NCBI GenBank assembly: GCA_035629175.1
Contig: DASPIL010000091.1
Location: forward strand, 62,001 to 126,000
Length of the DNA: 64,000 bases
Origin: Verrucomicrobiia bacterium
Lineage (GTDB): Bacteria > Verrucomicrobiota > Verrucomicrobiia > Limisphaerales > DASXHY01
Direction: 5' to 3'
The position numbers and the translations under genes are program-made. Position 1 is the stretch's first letter. The number at the start of each line of letters is the position of its first letter. The notes beneath the pieces were generated by a model that saw only the letters and a program-made list of their open reading frames with translations, did no database searches and was not told the origin of the DNA. Of the stretch, positions 36,080 through 44,039 are shown piece after piece.

Positions 36080-36400
36080 AGCGAAACAGACAGCGCGGCA
36101 GAGCCGCAGCCGAAACGGGAAGCGGTAAAACGGTTTGCGCGAATTACGGGAATGGAAGAGAGGAACCTTAACCACGGATGGACACGGAGGAACACAAATC
36201 AACGGCGAAAGAGTTGCATGACCACGAAAAACACGAATCACACGAAACAAAAAGCCCATTCTTCCACGCAAGCCAAAGACGAATTTGACCGCGGGTTGCA
36301 ACGGATACCTAAGGCCACACGGTCTTACGCGAATTTCACGAATTGTCGCGAATTAACGGCAGAGTTGTTAACCAAGGATGAACACGGGTTAGAAGAACAA
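36080..36400. repeat. Dispersed CGAATT/ACGAA repeat, two adjacent copies
   Basis: Most of the 479-base gap 36031-36509 is repeat. Copy 2 starts with CAGAGCCGCAGCCGAAACGG, then GCGAATTACGGGAATGG, GAAGAGAGGAACCTTAACC and ACGGATGGACACGG. A segment ACCACGAAAAACACG / AATCACACGAAACAAAAAG follows near 36222. A further copy at 36325-36400 has GCGAATTTCACGAATTGTCG, CGCGAATTAACGG and TTAACCAAGGATGAACACGG. All are in the same orientation. I see no credible gene in the gap. Confidence 0.65.
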
Positions 36401-36509
36401 AATCCCACTCCTCTCTCTGCTACCTCTGCTTGCTCCTGTTCAATGCCGTTTGCCGTTCCCGACTTTCGCGGCCTTCGCGTCGTTCCCATGAAGCCTCTTG
36501 GTCTTTGCC

Positions 36510-38789
36510 TCAATTGCTTGCGGCGGGAAGATCGGTTGAAACGCCAGACTCTGCAGGCACCGAGTTGGTCGGCGCGATTGTGGCTGGTGTGTAGGCGGCT
36601 TGTTTCAGGATCCGCGGATAGTGCCGGCCTGTGGCCTTATGGACGATCATGTCCAGCAAGGTGAAGTGGTTCAAAAGGCTGAGTACGAACGCGATGGCAA
36701 CGAGCGTCAGCACAATCTTCGGCCAGCTGGTAGGCGCGTCGCCGAAGCGGTCGGTCGCGATCGCCGCGCCCTCCGGGAGCGCCGCCACCTGCGTCAGTGA
36801 AGCTCCGAACGGCACGTTCAATCGCGCCTTGGCGTTTACTGCCCAGCCGTTTGCATCGAGAATCGGGCCGAGATTCCGTTTTCGGAGCTTCAGCCAGGCG
36901 ATGATCATGGACGGCGTTGAAATGAGCAGCACCAACCCTGTCACGACGAGGCACAGCTTCCAGAATGGGAGCATGAAAATCCCAGTCGCATACCCAAGCA
37001 GCGAGGTGATTAAAGCTCCAATCCCAGCGATTGCCACGCTGATCGCAGCAACCGTTCCGACATCCACCTTTTTCGGCGCAGGTCCAGTCTTGTCGAGATT
37101 TGCCGTTGCACTTGCCGCCGACGCGAGCTTCTCGTTCGCCTTGGCGTCCGCGGCGGCGGCGCGCTTGGCCACCTGTTCCTCGATAAGGCGGACGAGCTTC
37201 TTGTATGGCGACCAAAACGCCTGGCGCAGGCTGATGGGATTATCGACGATTTTCGTGATGGTCGCGTCCCAGTCGCGGCCTTTGCGGTCGTAGAATAATC
37301 CGTTGCGGCCGACCATGAGATTATCCGAATCGCCATTCGACACGATGGCCACAATCGAGCGCTTTTCACCTGTGGCTTTCCGCACGCAGTCGCAATACGC
37401 CAGATAGGCGCCTGCAAGGCCGGCCATAAGCGCGTGTTTGGCGGCATCTTCAACAGCGATGCACAATGCGCAGGCACGCTGGTCGAGGTAGAGAACACCA
37501 CATTGGAAAATCGCGGCGCGGCCGTCAGCGTCGTAGAAGTCCCGGAAGTTGACGAAGTTCTCGCACAGCCGATGAAGGTCGCGCACATAACGGGCGAGCT
37601 TCTCAACGTTCGCGATGGATGAGGCTTGAGGCTCCAGGGCCTTGTCCTGCGCAATCACTTCGCCCAGCCGCTGCTGCGCATCGCTGCCGAGAATTTCCCG
37701 GACGCGAGCGATTCCCAGTTTTTCGACAATGGCACCAGCCTTTGCCGCCTGCCATTCATCGTAGCGCGCGAGCTTTGCCTGCAGTGCAAGCCAGTCGGCC
37801 TCGGTCAATTCTGACTTGTCACCGAGCAACGGCTGAACAGCGCTTGCTTTGAACGTTGCCATGGCGGCAGCGTGGGCGGGATTGATTCCTGTCGTGAGGG
37901 AGAGGGGTTTGCCCGGGGCAACGTGTGCAAGCGGGAAACCCGCCGCTTCAGAAGCATTGAGGCTCAAGTCTGCCCCCGCAAACGCTGCGTAATCTTCTTC
38001 ACGTCGATTTAACGCAGGCAAGGAGCGCGCATCAAACGCAGCCAGCCGCGCCCGCCCAAAGTAATCGTCCACCTTGCCCTTCACTGCCTTCACCGAAGCG
38101 CTCGCAGCCGGGGTGGCGCCGCCCAAGGGCAGCAGGGCTGCGCTGTCGGTGTCGCCTTGCTTCGTCCATCCATCGAAGGCCGCGCATGCTGCGAAGAACT
38201 GATCGATGTGGGCCTGGTCGATTCCCGGTTTCCCAGAACGATCGGCAACCGTTCCGCAACATTCCTGGATTTCCGCAATCACCTTTCGCAGCGGTCCCTC
38301 TGGCGCTGATTCCGCAATGATTACGCCATCACCATTGAACGTCGTGTTCGCGAAGATGCGTGTCGCGTCTGAGGCGTCCGCCAGGGCGATTGTCGGCGAC
38401 TGCGCATTGCCAAGGTTCTCGTTAATTTGTCGCGCCGATGCGAGCAGCTTTTCCCCTTCGGGCGTGGCTGTGCTGATGGCATCCAGCGGAACAGAGTCGC
38501 CGCCTTTGACGAGTACATCCGGATTCTTGAGCAACCCGCCCGCCCACTTCACAGCGGCTATCAATTCTGGCGCCCGGATCCGTCCGTCCTTGTCAGCGTC
38601 AACGAGGGCGAGCGTTTTCGGATCAAATTCCAGTCCACTCGCGGGGCTCGCCAGGGCGACCCAAAGCTTTTGGTCCAGCTCATCGAGGCGCATCAGGTCT
38701 GCGCCACTGTCGAGCCTGACCTGGTCGAAACCGCCCGCCCGAAAAAAACGCCAGACGTGCGTTGGCCGCGCTTTGTTGATGTTCAGCAT
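36510..38789 (-). CDS. EF-hand-containing membrane protein of unknown function
   Basis: 759 residues from MLNINKARPTHVWRFF, chosen because AAAGGG lies 7 bases upstream and because the longer frame overlaps the DUF481 gene. A canonical EF-hand loop is at residues 64-75 (DADKDGRIRAPE). The central ~450 residues are alanine-rich and helical with several Cys pairs (CALCIAVED, CDCVRKATGEK). Three membrane segments lie near the C-terminus (about 585-613, 618-645 and 690-715), with the N-terminal mass probably cytoplasmic. I do not recognise a named family beyond EF-hand. It may be calcium-responsive; the function is unknown. Confidence 0.7.
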   Translation of the reverse strand: MLNINKARPTHVWRFFRAGGFDQVRLDSGADLMRLDELDQKLWVALASPASGLEFDPKTLALVDADKDGRIRAPELIAAVKWAGGLLKNPDVLVKGGDSVPLDAISTATPEGEKLLASARQINENLGNAQSPTIALADASDATRIFANTTFNGDGVIIAESAPEGPLRKVIAEIQECCGTVADRSGKPGIDQAHIDQFFAACAAFDGWTKQGDTDSAALLPLGGATPAASASVKAVKGKVDDYFGRARLAAFDARSLPALNRREEDYAAFAGADLSLNASEAAGFPLAHVAPGKPLSLTTGINPAHAAAMATFKASAVQPLLGDKSELTEADWLALQAKLARYDEWQAAKAGAIVEKLGIARVREILGSDAQQRLGEVIAQDKALEPQASSIANVEKLARYVRDLHRLCENFVNFRDFYDADGRAAIFQCGVLYLDQRACALCIAVEDAAKHALMAGLAGAYLAYCDCVRKATGEKRSIVAIVSNGDSDNLMVGRNGLFYDRKGRDWDATITKIVDNPISLRQAFWSPYKKLVRLIEEQVAKRAAAADAKANEKLASAASATANLDKTGPAPKKVDVGTVAAISVAIAGIGALITSLLGYATGIFMLPFWKLCLVVTGLVLLISTPSMIIAWLKLRKRNLGPILDANGWAVNAKARLNVPFGASLTQVAALPEGAAIATDRFGDAPTSWPKIVLTLVAIAFVLSLLNHFTLLDMIVHKATGRHYPRILKQAAYTPATIAPTNSVPAESGVSTDLPAASN

Positions 38790-38826
38790 GGCTGCCCTTT
38801 CTCGAGCTCCCGTGAGTGCGTGGAGA

Positions 38827-39579
38827 TCAGAATTTATACGCAATTGCGGTGACCCATTTCAGGTCGTTCTCATCCCGGCCGGGAGCAGGTTCGTTGTCGT
38901 AAGTGTCCTGGATGAAACTGCGCAGGCTGAAGCTTTCCGTCAGGTCGGCTTCGATCCCTATCTCGGCATTCAGGAGGAAGTTGTCGAAGTCGTCGACCTG
39001 GGGCAGGAACTCCACCGACTGCCAGATTCGGGCGCGGTCGTTGATCTTGAAGTTGAATTTCTCAGCCAGGCGGAGAGCGAGGTAATTGTCCTCTTCACCA
39101 TCGAGCCGTTCGAGCACGTAGCTCGGGCCGGCTTCAACGCTAAGGTCCATGCGATCTTCCTTGATCAGGTAATAGCCGGCCCCAGGGCTGAGCGTGATGC
39201 GATAATCCACGTTTGCAACGTCATCATGGAGCGCTTCGAGACGGCCATAGCCATACAGACGCTCATTGAAGAGGTGATTGTATTGGCCGAACGCGCGCGC
39301 GGAACTGGCAGTCGTCTCTTCCTCGCCGTCGATTTCCGTCGTCCCGTAGGCAGCATCGGCCCCGAGACTGATCTCGTGCTGGTCCCATTTCTTTCCCGTG
39401 GAAAGATTGAGGGTACCCATCACGGTTTCGCTGTTGCCGCGTGTCATCGTGAGCCCAAACGCAGCGCTGCTCTTCCAGGCCGTGGGATCATCGGCGGGGG
39501 CCTGGGCAATGGCGGGTTGGGTGGATGTCGCAGCAGCTACGGCAGCCGCGAAGCAGGGGAGCATGGATTTGTATTTCAT
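38827..39579 (-). CDS. DUF481/YdiY-type outer-membrane beta-barrel protein
   Basis: 250 residues. A signal peptide (ending AIAQA, residue 26) is followed by alternating amphipathic strands: AAFGLTMTRGNSETV, HEISLGADAAYG, RLYGYGRLEAL and GAGYYLIKE, with the terminal Phe (VTAIAYKF) typical for BAM-inserted barrels. The pattern matches DUF481 (salt-induced outer membrane protein YdiY). It lies upstream of the EF-hand protein gene on the same strand with a 37-base gap; co-transcription is plausible. Confidence 0.82.
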   Translation of the reverse strand: MKYKSMLPCFAAAVAAATSTQPAIAQAPADDPTAWKSSAAFGLTMTRGNSETVMGTLNLSTGKKWDQHEISLGADAAYGTTEIDGEEETTASSARAFGQYNHLFNERLYGYGRLEALHDDVANVDYRITLSPGAGYYLIKEDRMDLSVEAGPSYVLERLDGEEDNYLALRLAEKFNFKINDRARIWQSVEFLPQVDDFDNFLLNAEIGIEADLTESFSLRSFIQDTYDNEPAPGRDENDLKWVTAIAYKF

Positions 39580-39644
39580 GGTTGCTTTTGGATCACTAAA
39601 CGCGGCAAACGGCCTTGAACCTTATCAGCCGTGTCATTGCCGGG

Positions 39645-40145
39645 TTATTTTCTGAACAATTGATTGATCGCTGACGAGGCATTTGTGACGGCCTGGTTCG
39701 ACAACGATTGCACCTGACGCTTGAGATCCTCAACCGCCTGCTTCTGCTCGGGAGACAAGTTGAGACGGGAAAGTTCCTTCAGGTTTTTGACAGCGTCTTC
39801 CCAGCGCTGGTCCTTGACCATCAGGCGCGCCTTTTCGATCAACTGCTCGGTCTCGTCCTTGAAAGCGGCGATGGCCGGACCTGCGGCTGCTATGGAGTTG
39901 CTGGCGGTTTGTGTGACTTGTGCCTGAATGCGGCCCGCGGTTGCGCGCGCGTCCGCAGTTGCCTGCTGTGCCGTCGCCTTGAGTTCGGATGCAGCGCCGG
40001 AGGCCGCTGCCTTGAGCTTCGTCGCCGTGGATTCAGATTCCTTCGCGGGCGGACTAACGGATTCCGAATTCGAATTCTTATCGCACCCGTTCAGAATCAG
40101 AAGGGCACCAACGGACAAAGCGGCAAGTTCCTTCTTGATGGTCAT
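39645..40145 (-). CDS. Small helical lipoprotein
   Basis: 166 residues from MTIKKELAALSVG. The signal peptide ends at a lipobox-like LILNGC, giving an acylated Cys21. A Ser-rich linker is followed by long Ala-rich amphipathic helices (~40-110, AAASGAASELKATAQQATAD), likely a coiled coil. The C-terminal helix is ARLMVKDQRWEDAVKNLKEL. It is anchored in the periplasmic leaflet of a membrane. Structural or envelope-associated function is inferred; there is no catalytic motif. Confidence 0.65.
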   Translation of the reverse strand: MTIKKELAALSVGALLILNGCDKNSNSESVSPPAKESESTATKLKAAASGAASELKATAQQATADARATAGRIQAQVTQTASNSIAAAGPAIAAFKDETEQLIEKARLMVKDQRWEDAVKNLKELSRLNLSPEQKQAVEDLKRQVQSLSNQAVTNASSAINQLFRK

Positions 40146-40296
40146 GTCGGCCGCAGTAGAAGCCGACTGATGCGATCTCCGCAAGCGCAATCCGCTGTTC
40201 CGCCAAGGGGCGGGCGCATCCTGGCAGCGGCCGCAGCCCAACCTTCAGGGTGCTTCAATGGCCGCTTTGGATCGTTTGGAATGATTGCCCTGCCGG

Positions 40297-40334
40297 TTCG
40301 CGCACGCTGAAGCGGCGTGAACGCCGCGGTCCTT
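40297..40334 (+). repeat. Hairpin-forming intergenic repeat, copy B
   Basis: TTCGCGCACGCTGAAGCGGC continues into GTGAACGCCGCGGTCCT. The core folds as GCGGCG-TGAA-CGCCGC. Compared with copy A at 26930 one stem pair is exchanged C-G to G-C, keeping the fold. A shorter, inverted copy lies at 45343-45361. Confidence 0.55.
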
Positions 40335-40364
40335 GTGGGTTATTGCCTGGCGCAGTGACAGACC

Positions 40365-41600
40365 TCAGACGAGTTCCGCTTCGTTGACGCGTTCCGGCCG
40401 GAACAGCGGCGTTCCGTCGGCAGCTTCGGGATACTCGAACACCTTGCCCTCGTAATTGCGAATCACGACACGGTCGGCATTGCGGCTAAGCACGTATTCC
40501 GGACTGACGGGCACTTTGCCGCCGCCGCCAGGAGCGTCGATGACATAGGTGGGAACAGCGTAACCCGTCGTGTGCCCGCGCAATTGCTCCATGATCTCGA
40601 GGCCCTTGCGAACGCTTGTTCGGAGATGTGCTGAGCCCGCAATTAGATCGCACTGGTAGATGTAATAGGGTCGCACGCGGCACATCAGCAATTTTTGCAC
40701 ATGCGCCTTCATGAGATTCGCATCGTCATTCACATGCCGCAACAGGACGGTTTGGTTCCCGAGCGGAATGCCCGCATCCGCCAGCCGGCCGAGTGCTTCA
40801 CGCACTTCTGTGGTGAGCTCGCGCGGATGATTGGAATGCACGCTCATGAACAAGGGATGATATTTCTTCAGCATGGCGCACAACGCGGGCGTGATGCGTT
40901 GCGGAAGAAAGATGGGAATGCGCGTCCCGATCCTCAGGAACTCAACGTGCGGAATGGCCCGCAACTGGCTGAGAAGGTGTTCGAGTTTGTCATCACTCAA
41001 GAGCAACGGATCGCCACCGCTCAGCAGCACATCGCGGATTTCCGGGTGCTCGCGAATGTATGCGATCTGGCGGTTGAATTCGGGATGAAAATCATATCCC
41101 GCGGCGTTGCTCACCAGGCGTGAACGAGTGCAGTAACGGCAATACGCCGCGCAACGATCGGTCACGAGAAACAGCACGCGATCGGGGTAGCGATGAACAA
41201 GCCCGGGAACGGGCGAGTGCGAATCCTCGCCACACGGATCGCTCATTTCCCACGGCGCCGTGGCGGTTTCCTCGAGGCGCGGAACGACCTGGCGCCGAAT
41301 CGGGCAATGTTCATCTGCGGGATCAATCAGATTGAAAAAGTAAGGGGTGATTGCCAGCGCGAGCTTGTGATTGGCGAGCTGCGTGCCGGCGTGTTCCTCG
41401 GGCGTCAGCGTGGGCATCAGCATCTGCAGTTGCTGCAGCGTGGTGATGCGGTTCTTCAACTGCCAGCGCCAGTCATTCCATTCCGTGTCCGGAACGTCTT
41501 CCCAGAATCCTTTTCCGGCTGATTTGAACTCTTTTAACGATTCGAAACTTCGACCTGCGGGCGGCTCCTCGCCGCTCTCCCGTGGAGTTGCGCTGTGCAT
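40365..41600 (-). CDS. kamA: KamA-family radical SAM aminomutase (lysine 2,3-aminomutase)
   Basis: 411 residues, the length of clostridial lysine 2,3-aminomutase and longer than the EF-P-modifying EpmB (~340). The radical SAM cluster is Cys150-x3-Cys154-x2-Cys157 (CAAYCRYC). SGGDPLLL and the C-terminal VIDAPGGGGKVPVSPEYV, with the PLP-binding Lys, are present. It interconverts L-lysine and beta-lysine. No beta-lysine acetyltransferase (ablB) or EF-P/EpmA gene is in the window, so either osmolyte synthesis (N-acetyl-beta-lysine) or EF-P modification is possible. Expression is from a strong sigma-70-type promoter with a very short leader. Confidence 0.88.
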   Translation of the reverse strand: MHSATPRESGEEPPAGRSFESLKEFKSAGKGFWEDVPDTEWNDWRWQLKNRITTLQQLQMLMPTLTPEEHAGTQLANHKLALAITPYFFNLIDPADEHCPIRRQVVPRLEETATAPWEMSDPCGEDSHSPVPGLVHRYPDRVLFLVTDRCAAYCRYCTRSRLVSNAAGYDFHPEFNRQIAYIREHPEIRDVLLSGGDPLLLSDDKLEHLLSQLRAIPHVEFLRIGTRIPIFLPQRITPALCAMLKKYHPLFMSVHSNHPRELTTEVREALGRLADAGIPLGNQTVLLRHVNDDANLMKAHVQKLLMCRVRPYYIYQCDLIAGSAHLRTSVRKGLEIMEQLRGHTTGYAVPTYVIDAPGGGGKVPVSPEYVLSRNADRVVIRNYEGKVFEYPEAADGTPLFRPERVNEAELV

Positions 41601-41620
41601 TTTCTAGTTATGGTTAGCGC

Positions 41621-41648
41621 ACTATAGATTTGAAGCCCCTCCTGTCAA
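41621..41648 (-). promoter_or_regulatory. Sigma-70-type promoter for kamA
   Basis: Read on the minus strand: TTGACA (plus 41648-41643), a 16-base spacer, then TATAGT (plus 41626-41621). Both boxes are near consensus. A start about 7 bases after the -10 box leaves a leader of about 14 bases before the ATG at 41600, with no visible Shine-Dalgarno. The rest of the gap to 41933 shows only a small CCCCTC/GAGGGG stem overlapping the -35 region. Confidence 0.7.
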
Positions 41649-41933
41649 GCGAGGGGAACTCCCGCGCACCGTGCATCCCGGGAGGTGGTTCACCCGGAGC
41701 GCTTTAGCCAGCCGGGCATGCGAATTTCTGACGGGCCGGGATTGCGCAACGTGCGCAAAAACGCTCAGGGAATTCCCTTCCGGCAAATGGTGAAAACCTC
41801 GCAGCGAGGCGCTTTACCCCGCGATGAACCCGTTGAACAGCATCGCTTTGCGCCCTTCTGAATTCCCTCAAAGCCATTGGCATCGCTGATGCGAGAGGGG
41901 TGTTGATTGCAAAACACGAACTGAATAAAGCCT

Positions 41934-42092
41934 ATGAGAAAGTCTCTTGATGTAATCGCTGAAACCATCCGCACTGCACAACACCCTTTTCCGCATGTGG
42001 TGGACCGGCCGCACAAGGAACAAAAACACCGTTACGAACGCCGCAAGGTCAAGGAGTACATTCGCCTGGTCGATTGGGGCGTCGAAGCGTGA
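41934..42092 (+). CDS. Possible small protein (52 aa)
   Basis: An ATG-to-TGA frame of 52 codons between the kamA promoter region and a convergent gene. The product starts MRKSLDVIAETIRTAQ and ends KEYIRLVDWGVEA. It is rich in charged residues, with a basic middle (KEQKHRYERRK) that could be a helix. There is no clear Shine-Dalgarno and no family I recognise. The regular protein-like composition in an otherwise empty 500-base gap is the only support. Confidence 0.3.
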   Translation: MRKSLDVIAETIRTAQHPFPHVVDRPHKEQKHRYERRKVKEYIRLVDWGVEA

Positions 42093-42117
42093 ATGAGTCG
42101 TGCCCGAATGAGCACGC

Positions 42118-43458
42118 CTAAGGCTGCAGCGCAGATAGAGCAGGTGGATCGGAATCCGCCGCGGCGGCCGGCTTCAGCGCGAGTCGCCGTGCATCCAGCG
42201 AGTTGAGCTCGCGGATCATCGAATCCGAAACCCGGTTGCGGATTGGACCGCTCCGCTTGCGCAAGCCAAAGAACGATCCCGAGAAGTTCTGCTCCGACAG
42301 ATAGGCCGCGAGCAAGGATCGGTAGTCATCGACCACTCCGATCAGCTCCTGCGACACCCGGGGCCGCAGCAGTTCGAGTTGCTGGAGTTTTTGCTGCAAC
42401 GCGGTTCGCTGGTTCAATCCGTCCCAATCGCGGACGACCACCTGCAGCGGGATCTGGGAACGCCGCGGCATCTCCTGCGGACGCGATCGGACTTCCACAG
42501 GCGCCTGCACGATGTTGTCGAGCTTCTCCCAGCTCGCCTCCCAAGTGAAGGTTTGCGCAAGGTCGCGTCCCGTGAATCCAACAACCTGGAGCGCCCACCA
42601 TTTCTCCACGTCCAGCTGGGTTTTGAAATGAGGACTGAAGCCCGAGAGAAAGGCGAATTGCCAGTTACGATGATTCCCCAGCCGCGCAAGACTGTTGCGC
42701 AGGCACGCGCGGCCGTCTTTCAATTGCATCAGCTGGCGAACGAACATTTGCGCGCTCGCCCGGAAAACCTCGATCTCAGGCTCGACTAATTGCTCGCGCC
42801 CCGGCCAGCTGAGTTGTTCGAAGGTGAGCGGCGCCTTTCGATGCAATACATAGCGTGCGCGGGCTGATGGATCCGCGCGCCGCTCATTGACGATGAGGCG
42901 GTTCAGGATCAATCCGTTTTCGCGGCCGCGCGCGGACGGCATCAGGTAATCCAGTTTTTCCGTGGCGAGAATTTCCTGCGCAATGCCTTCCGCCAGCCAA
43001 AGCGGAAGTTCGGCGGCATGGTGGTGCGCATCGCGGTTTGCGATCTCCAGCAGGCAGGCATGCACCAGGGTGCGGACAAACACATGCGAAGTGACCGCGT
43101 CCGGCAGATCAATTCGATAGGCCCAGCTGCCAAGCGAGCGCTCCACAATAATCGTCGGCTGCTCGTACGGGGAGCGGGCGGGGCGTGCACGGAGAAAAAT
43201 TTTGCCGCGCGCGGATCCCTGAAGATCGAATTGGCGCCACGCCGCCTGCTTGATGCGTTCGGCCGCAATAACCTGCACCGCGGGGGCGAGCGGAATGGAT
43301 GTGTCATCGCCCCTGTAGTAGCGCGACGTGTAACCGCTTGCGCCGGGATACGCGACAAACTGGCCTGAGACGCTGCGAGCCGTCGCGAGTTCCGGACGAG
43401 GCTGCGCCGGCGCTTGGGTGACCAGCAGTCCGAAAGCGATGGCGCACAGCGTTTTCAC
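42118..43458 (-). CDS. Exported protein resembling a degenerate peptidase-MA-like domain
   Basis: 446 residues from a GTG, with a signal peptide ending near QAPAQ (residue 19). Residues ~125-165 contain LVHACLLEIANRDAHH followed by ELPLWLAEGIAQEILA. The second part matches the W-L-x-E-G half of gluzincin/peptidase-MA proteins, but the HExxH zinc motif is replaced by LVHACLLE, so proteolysis is unlikely. The C-terminal ~130 residues are helical (LQQKLQQLELLRPRV). It is probably transcribed with the FmdB-like gene 9 bases upstream. The function is unknown. Confidence 0.6.
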   Translation of the reverse strand: MKTLCAIAFGLLVTQAPAQPRPELATARSVSGQFVAYPGASGYTSRYYRGDDTSIPLAPAVQVIAAERIKQAAWRQFDLQGSARGKIFLRARPARSPYEQPTIIVERSLGSWAYRIDLPDAVTSHVFVRTLVHACLLEIANRDAHHHAAELPLWLAEGIAQEILATEKLDYLMPSARGRENGLILNRLIVNERRADPSARARYVLHRKAPLTFEQLSWPGREQLVEPEIEVFRASAQMFVRQLMQLKDGRACLRNSLARLGNHRNWQFAFLSGFSPHFKTQLDVEKWWALQVVGFTGRDLAQTFTWEASWEKLDNIVQAPVEVRSRPQEMPRRSQIPLQVVVRDWDGLNQRTALQQKLQQLELLRPRVSQELIGVVDDYRSLLAAYLSEQNFSGSFFGLRKRSGPIRNRVSDSMIRELNSLDARRLALKPAAAADSDPPALSALQP

Positions 43459-43467
43459 GTCAGGAGT

Positions 43468-43812
43468 TCAGTCGGGCTTGGAAGCCTTGGGCTTCTTCTC
43501 GGTTTTCGCGGGAGCCGCCGCCTTCGTTTCTGCGCCGGGTTTGGAGTCCTTGGCAGGAGCCGGCGCGGTCGCGGCGGCGTCCTTCTTCGCAGCTTCCTTG
43601 TAACCTTCGCTGCGATAATCCGTGATGTAGAAACCGCTGCCCTTGAAGATAAGTCCGGCCCCGGCGCTGATTTTTTTCGTGACCTTCCCGCGGCCCCATT
43701 TTTTCTTTGCGCACAGGTCTTCCGGGCAAATTGCCAGTGGCTTCTCCGCCATGCTTTGAAATTTTTCGAATTCGTGTCCGCACTTTTCGCAGACGTATTC
43801 GTAAGTCGGCAT
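43468..43812 (-). CDS. FmdB-type zinc-ribbon protein
   Basis: 114 residues from MPTYEYVCEKCGHEFE, the standard FmdB/CxxC regulatory-protein start. The two metal-binding pairs are CEKC and CPEDLC (unusual spacing in the second pair). GSGFYITDYRSEGY is conserved. The last ~45 residues are an Ala/Lys/Pro-rich disordered tail. Proteins of this family are small zinc-binding factors of uncertain role. It heads a two-gene unit with the degenerate peptidase-like gene. Confidence 0.85.
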   Translation of the reverse strand: MPTYEYVCEKCGHEFEKFQSMAEKPLAICPEDLCAKKKWGRGKVTKKISAGAGLIFKGSGFYITDYRSEGYKEAAKKDAAATAPAPAKDSKPGAETKAAAPAKTEKKPKASKPD

Positions 43813-43979
43813 ACGCTGCAATGTAATAGAGACCGCGGGCGCAACGGTCAAGCGTCGCGATTCCACCGATGCCAGGCCGGCTCGTCGTGACACTGCTCGT
43901 GTATTCTCGCCCTCCTCCACTCTGAGTTGAAGGGAATCATTTCTCGTGTCATCTGCGACGCAACGCCGCAATTTCTTTG

Positions 43980-44007
43980 TTGGCTTCGCTTGTTCCTTTC
44001 GTATTGT
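43980..44007 (+). promoter_or_regulatory. Candidate promoter for the deoxyhypusine-synthase-like gene
   Basis: TTGGCT (43980-43985) and TATTGT (44002-44007) are separated by 16 bases, 32 bases before the ATG. AGGA lies 8-9 bases before the start. Moderate match only. Confidence 0.35.
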
Positions 44008-44039
44008 GAACAGCACGTTTTTAAGAACAGGAATTCATT

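Noticed and set aside
38206-39618. 470-residue plus-strand frame opposite the EF-hand and DUF481 genes
   Set aside because: Spans two well-supported minus-strand genes and their gap; coding shadow.
41765-42016. 83-residue minus-strand frame after the kamA promoter
   Set aside because: No protein-like composition, no start signal, and it overlaps the better 52-codon plus-strand frame.
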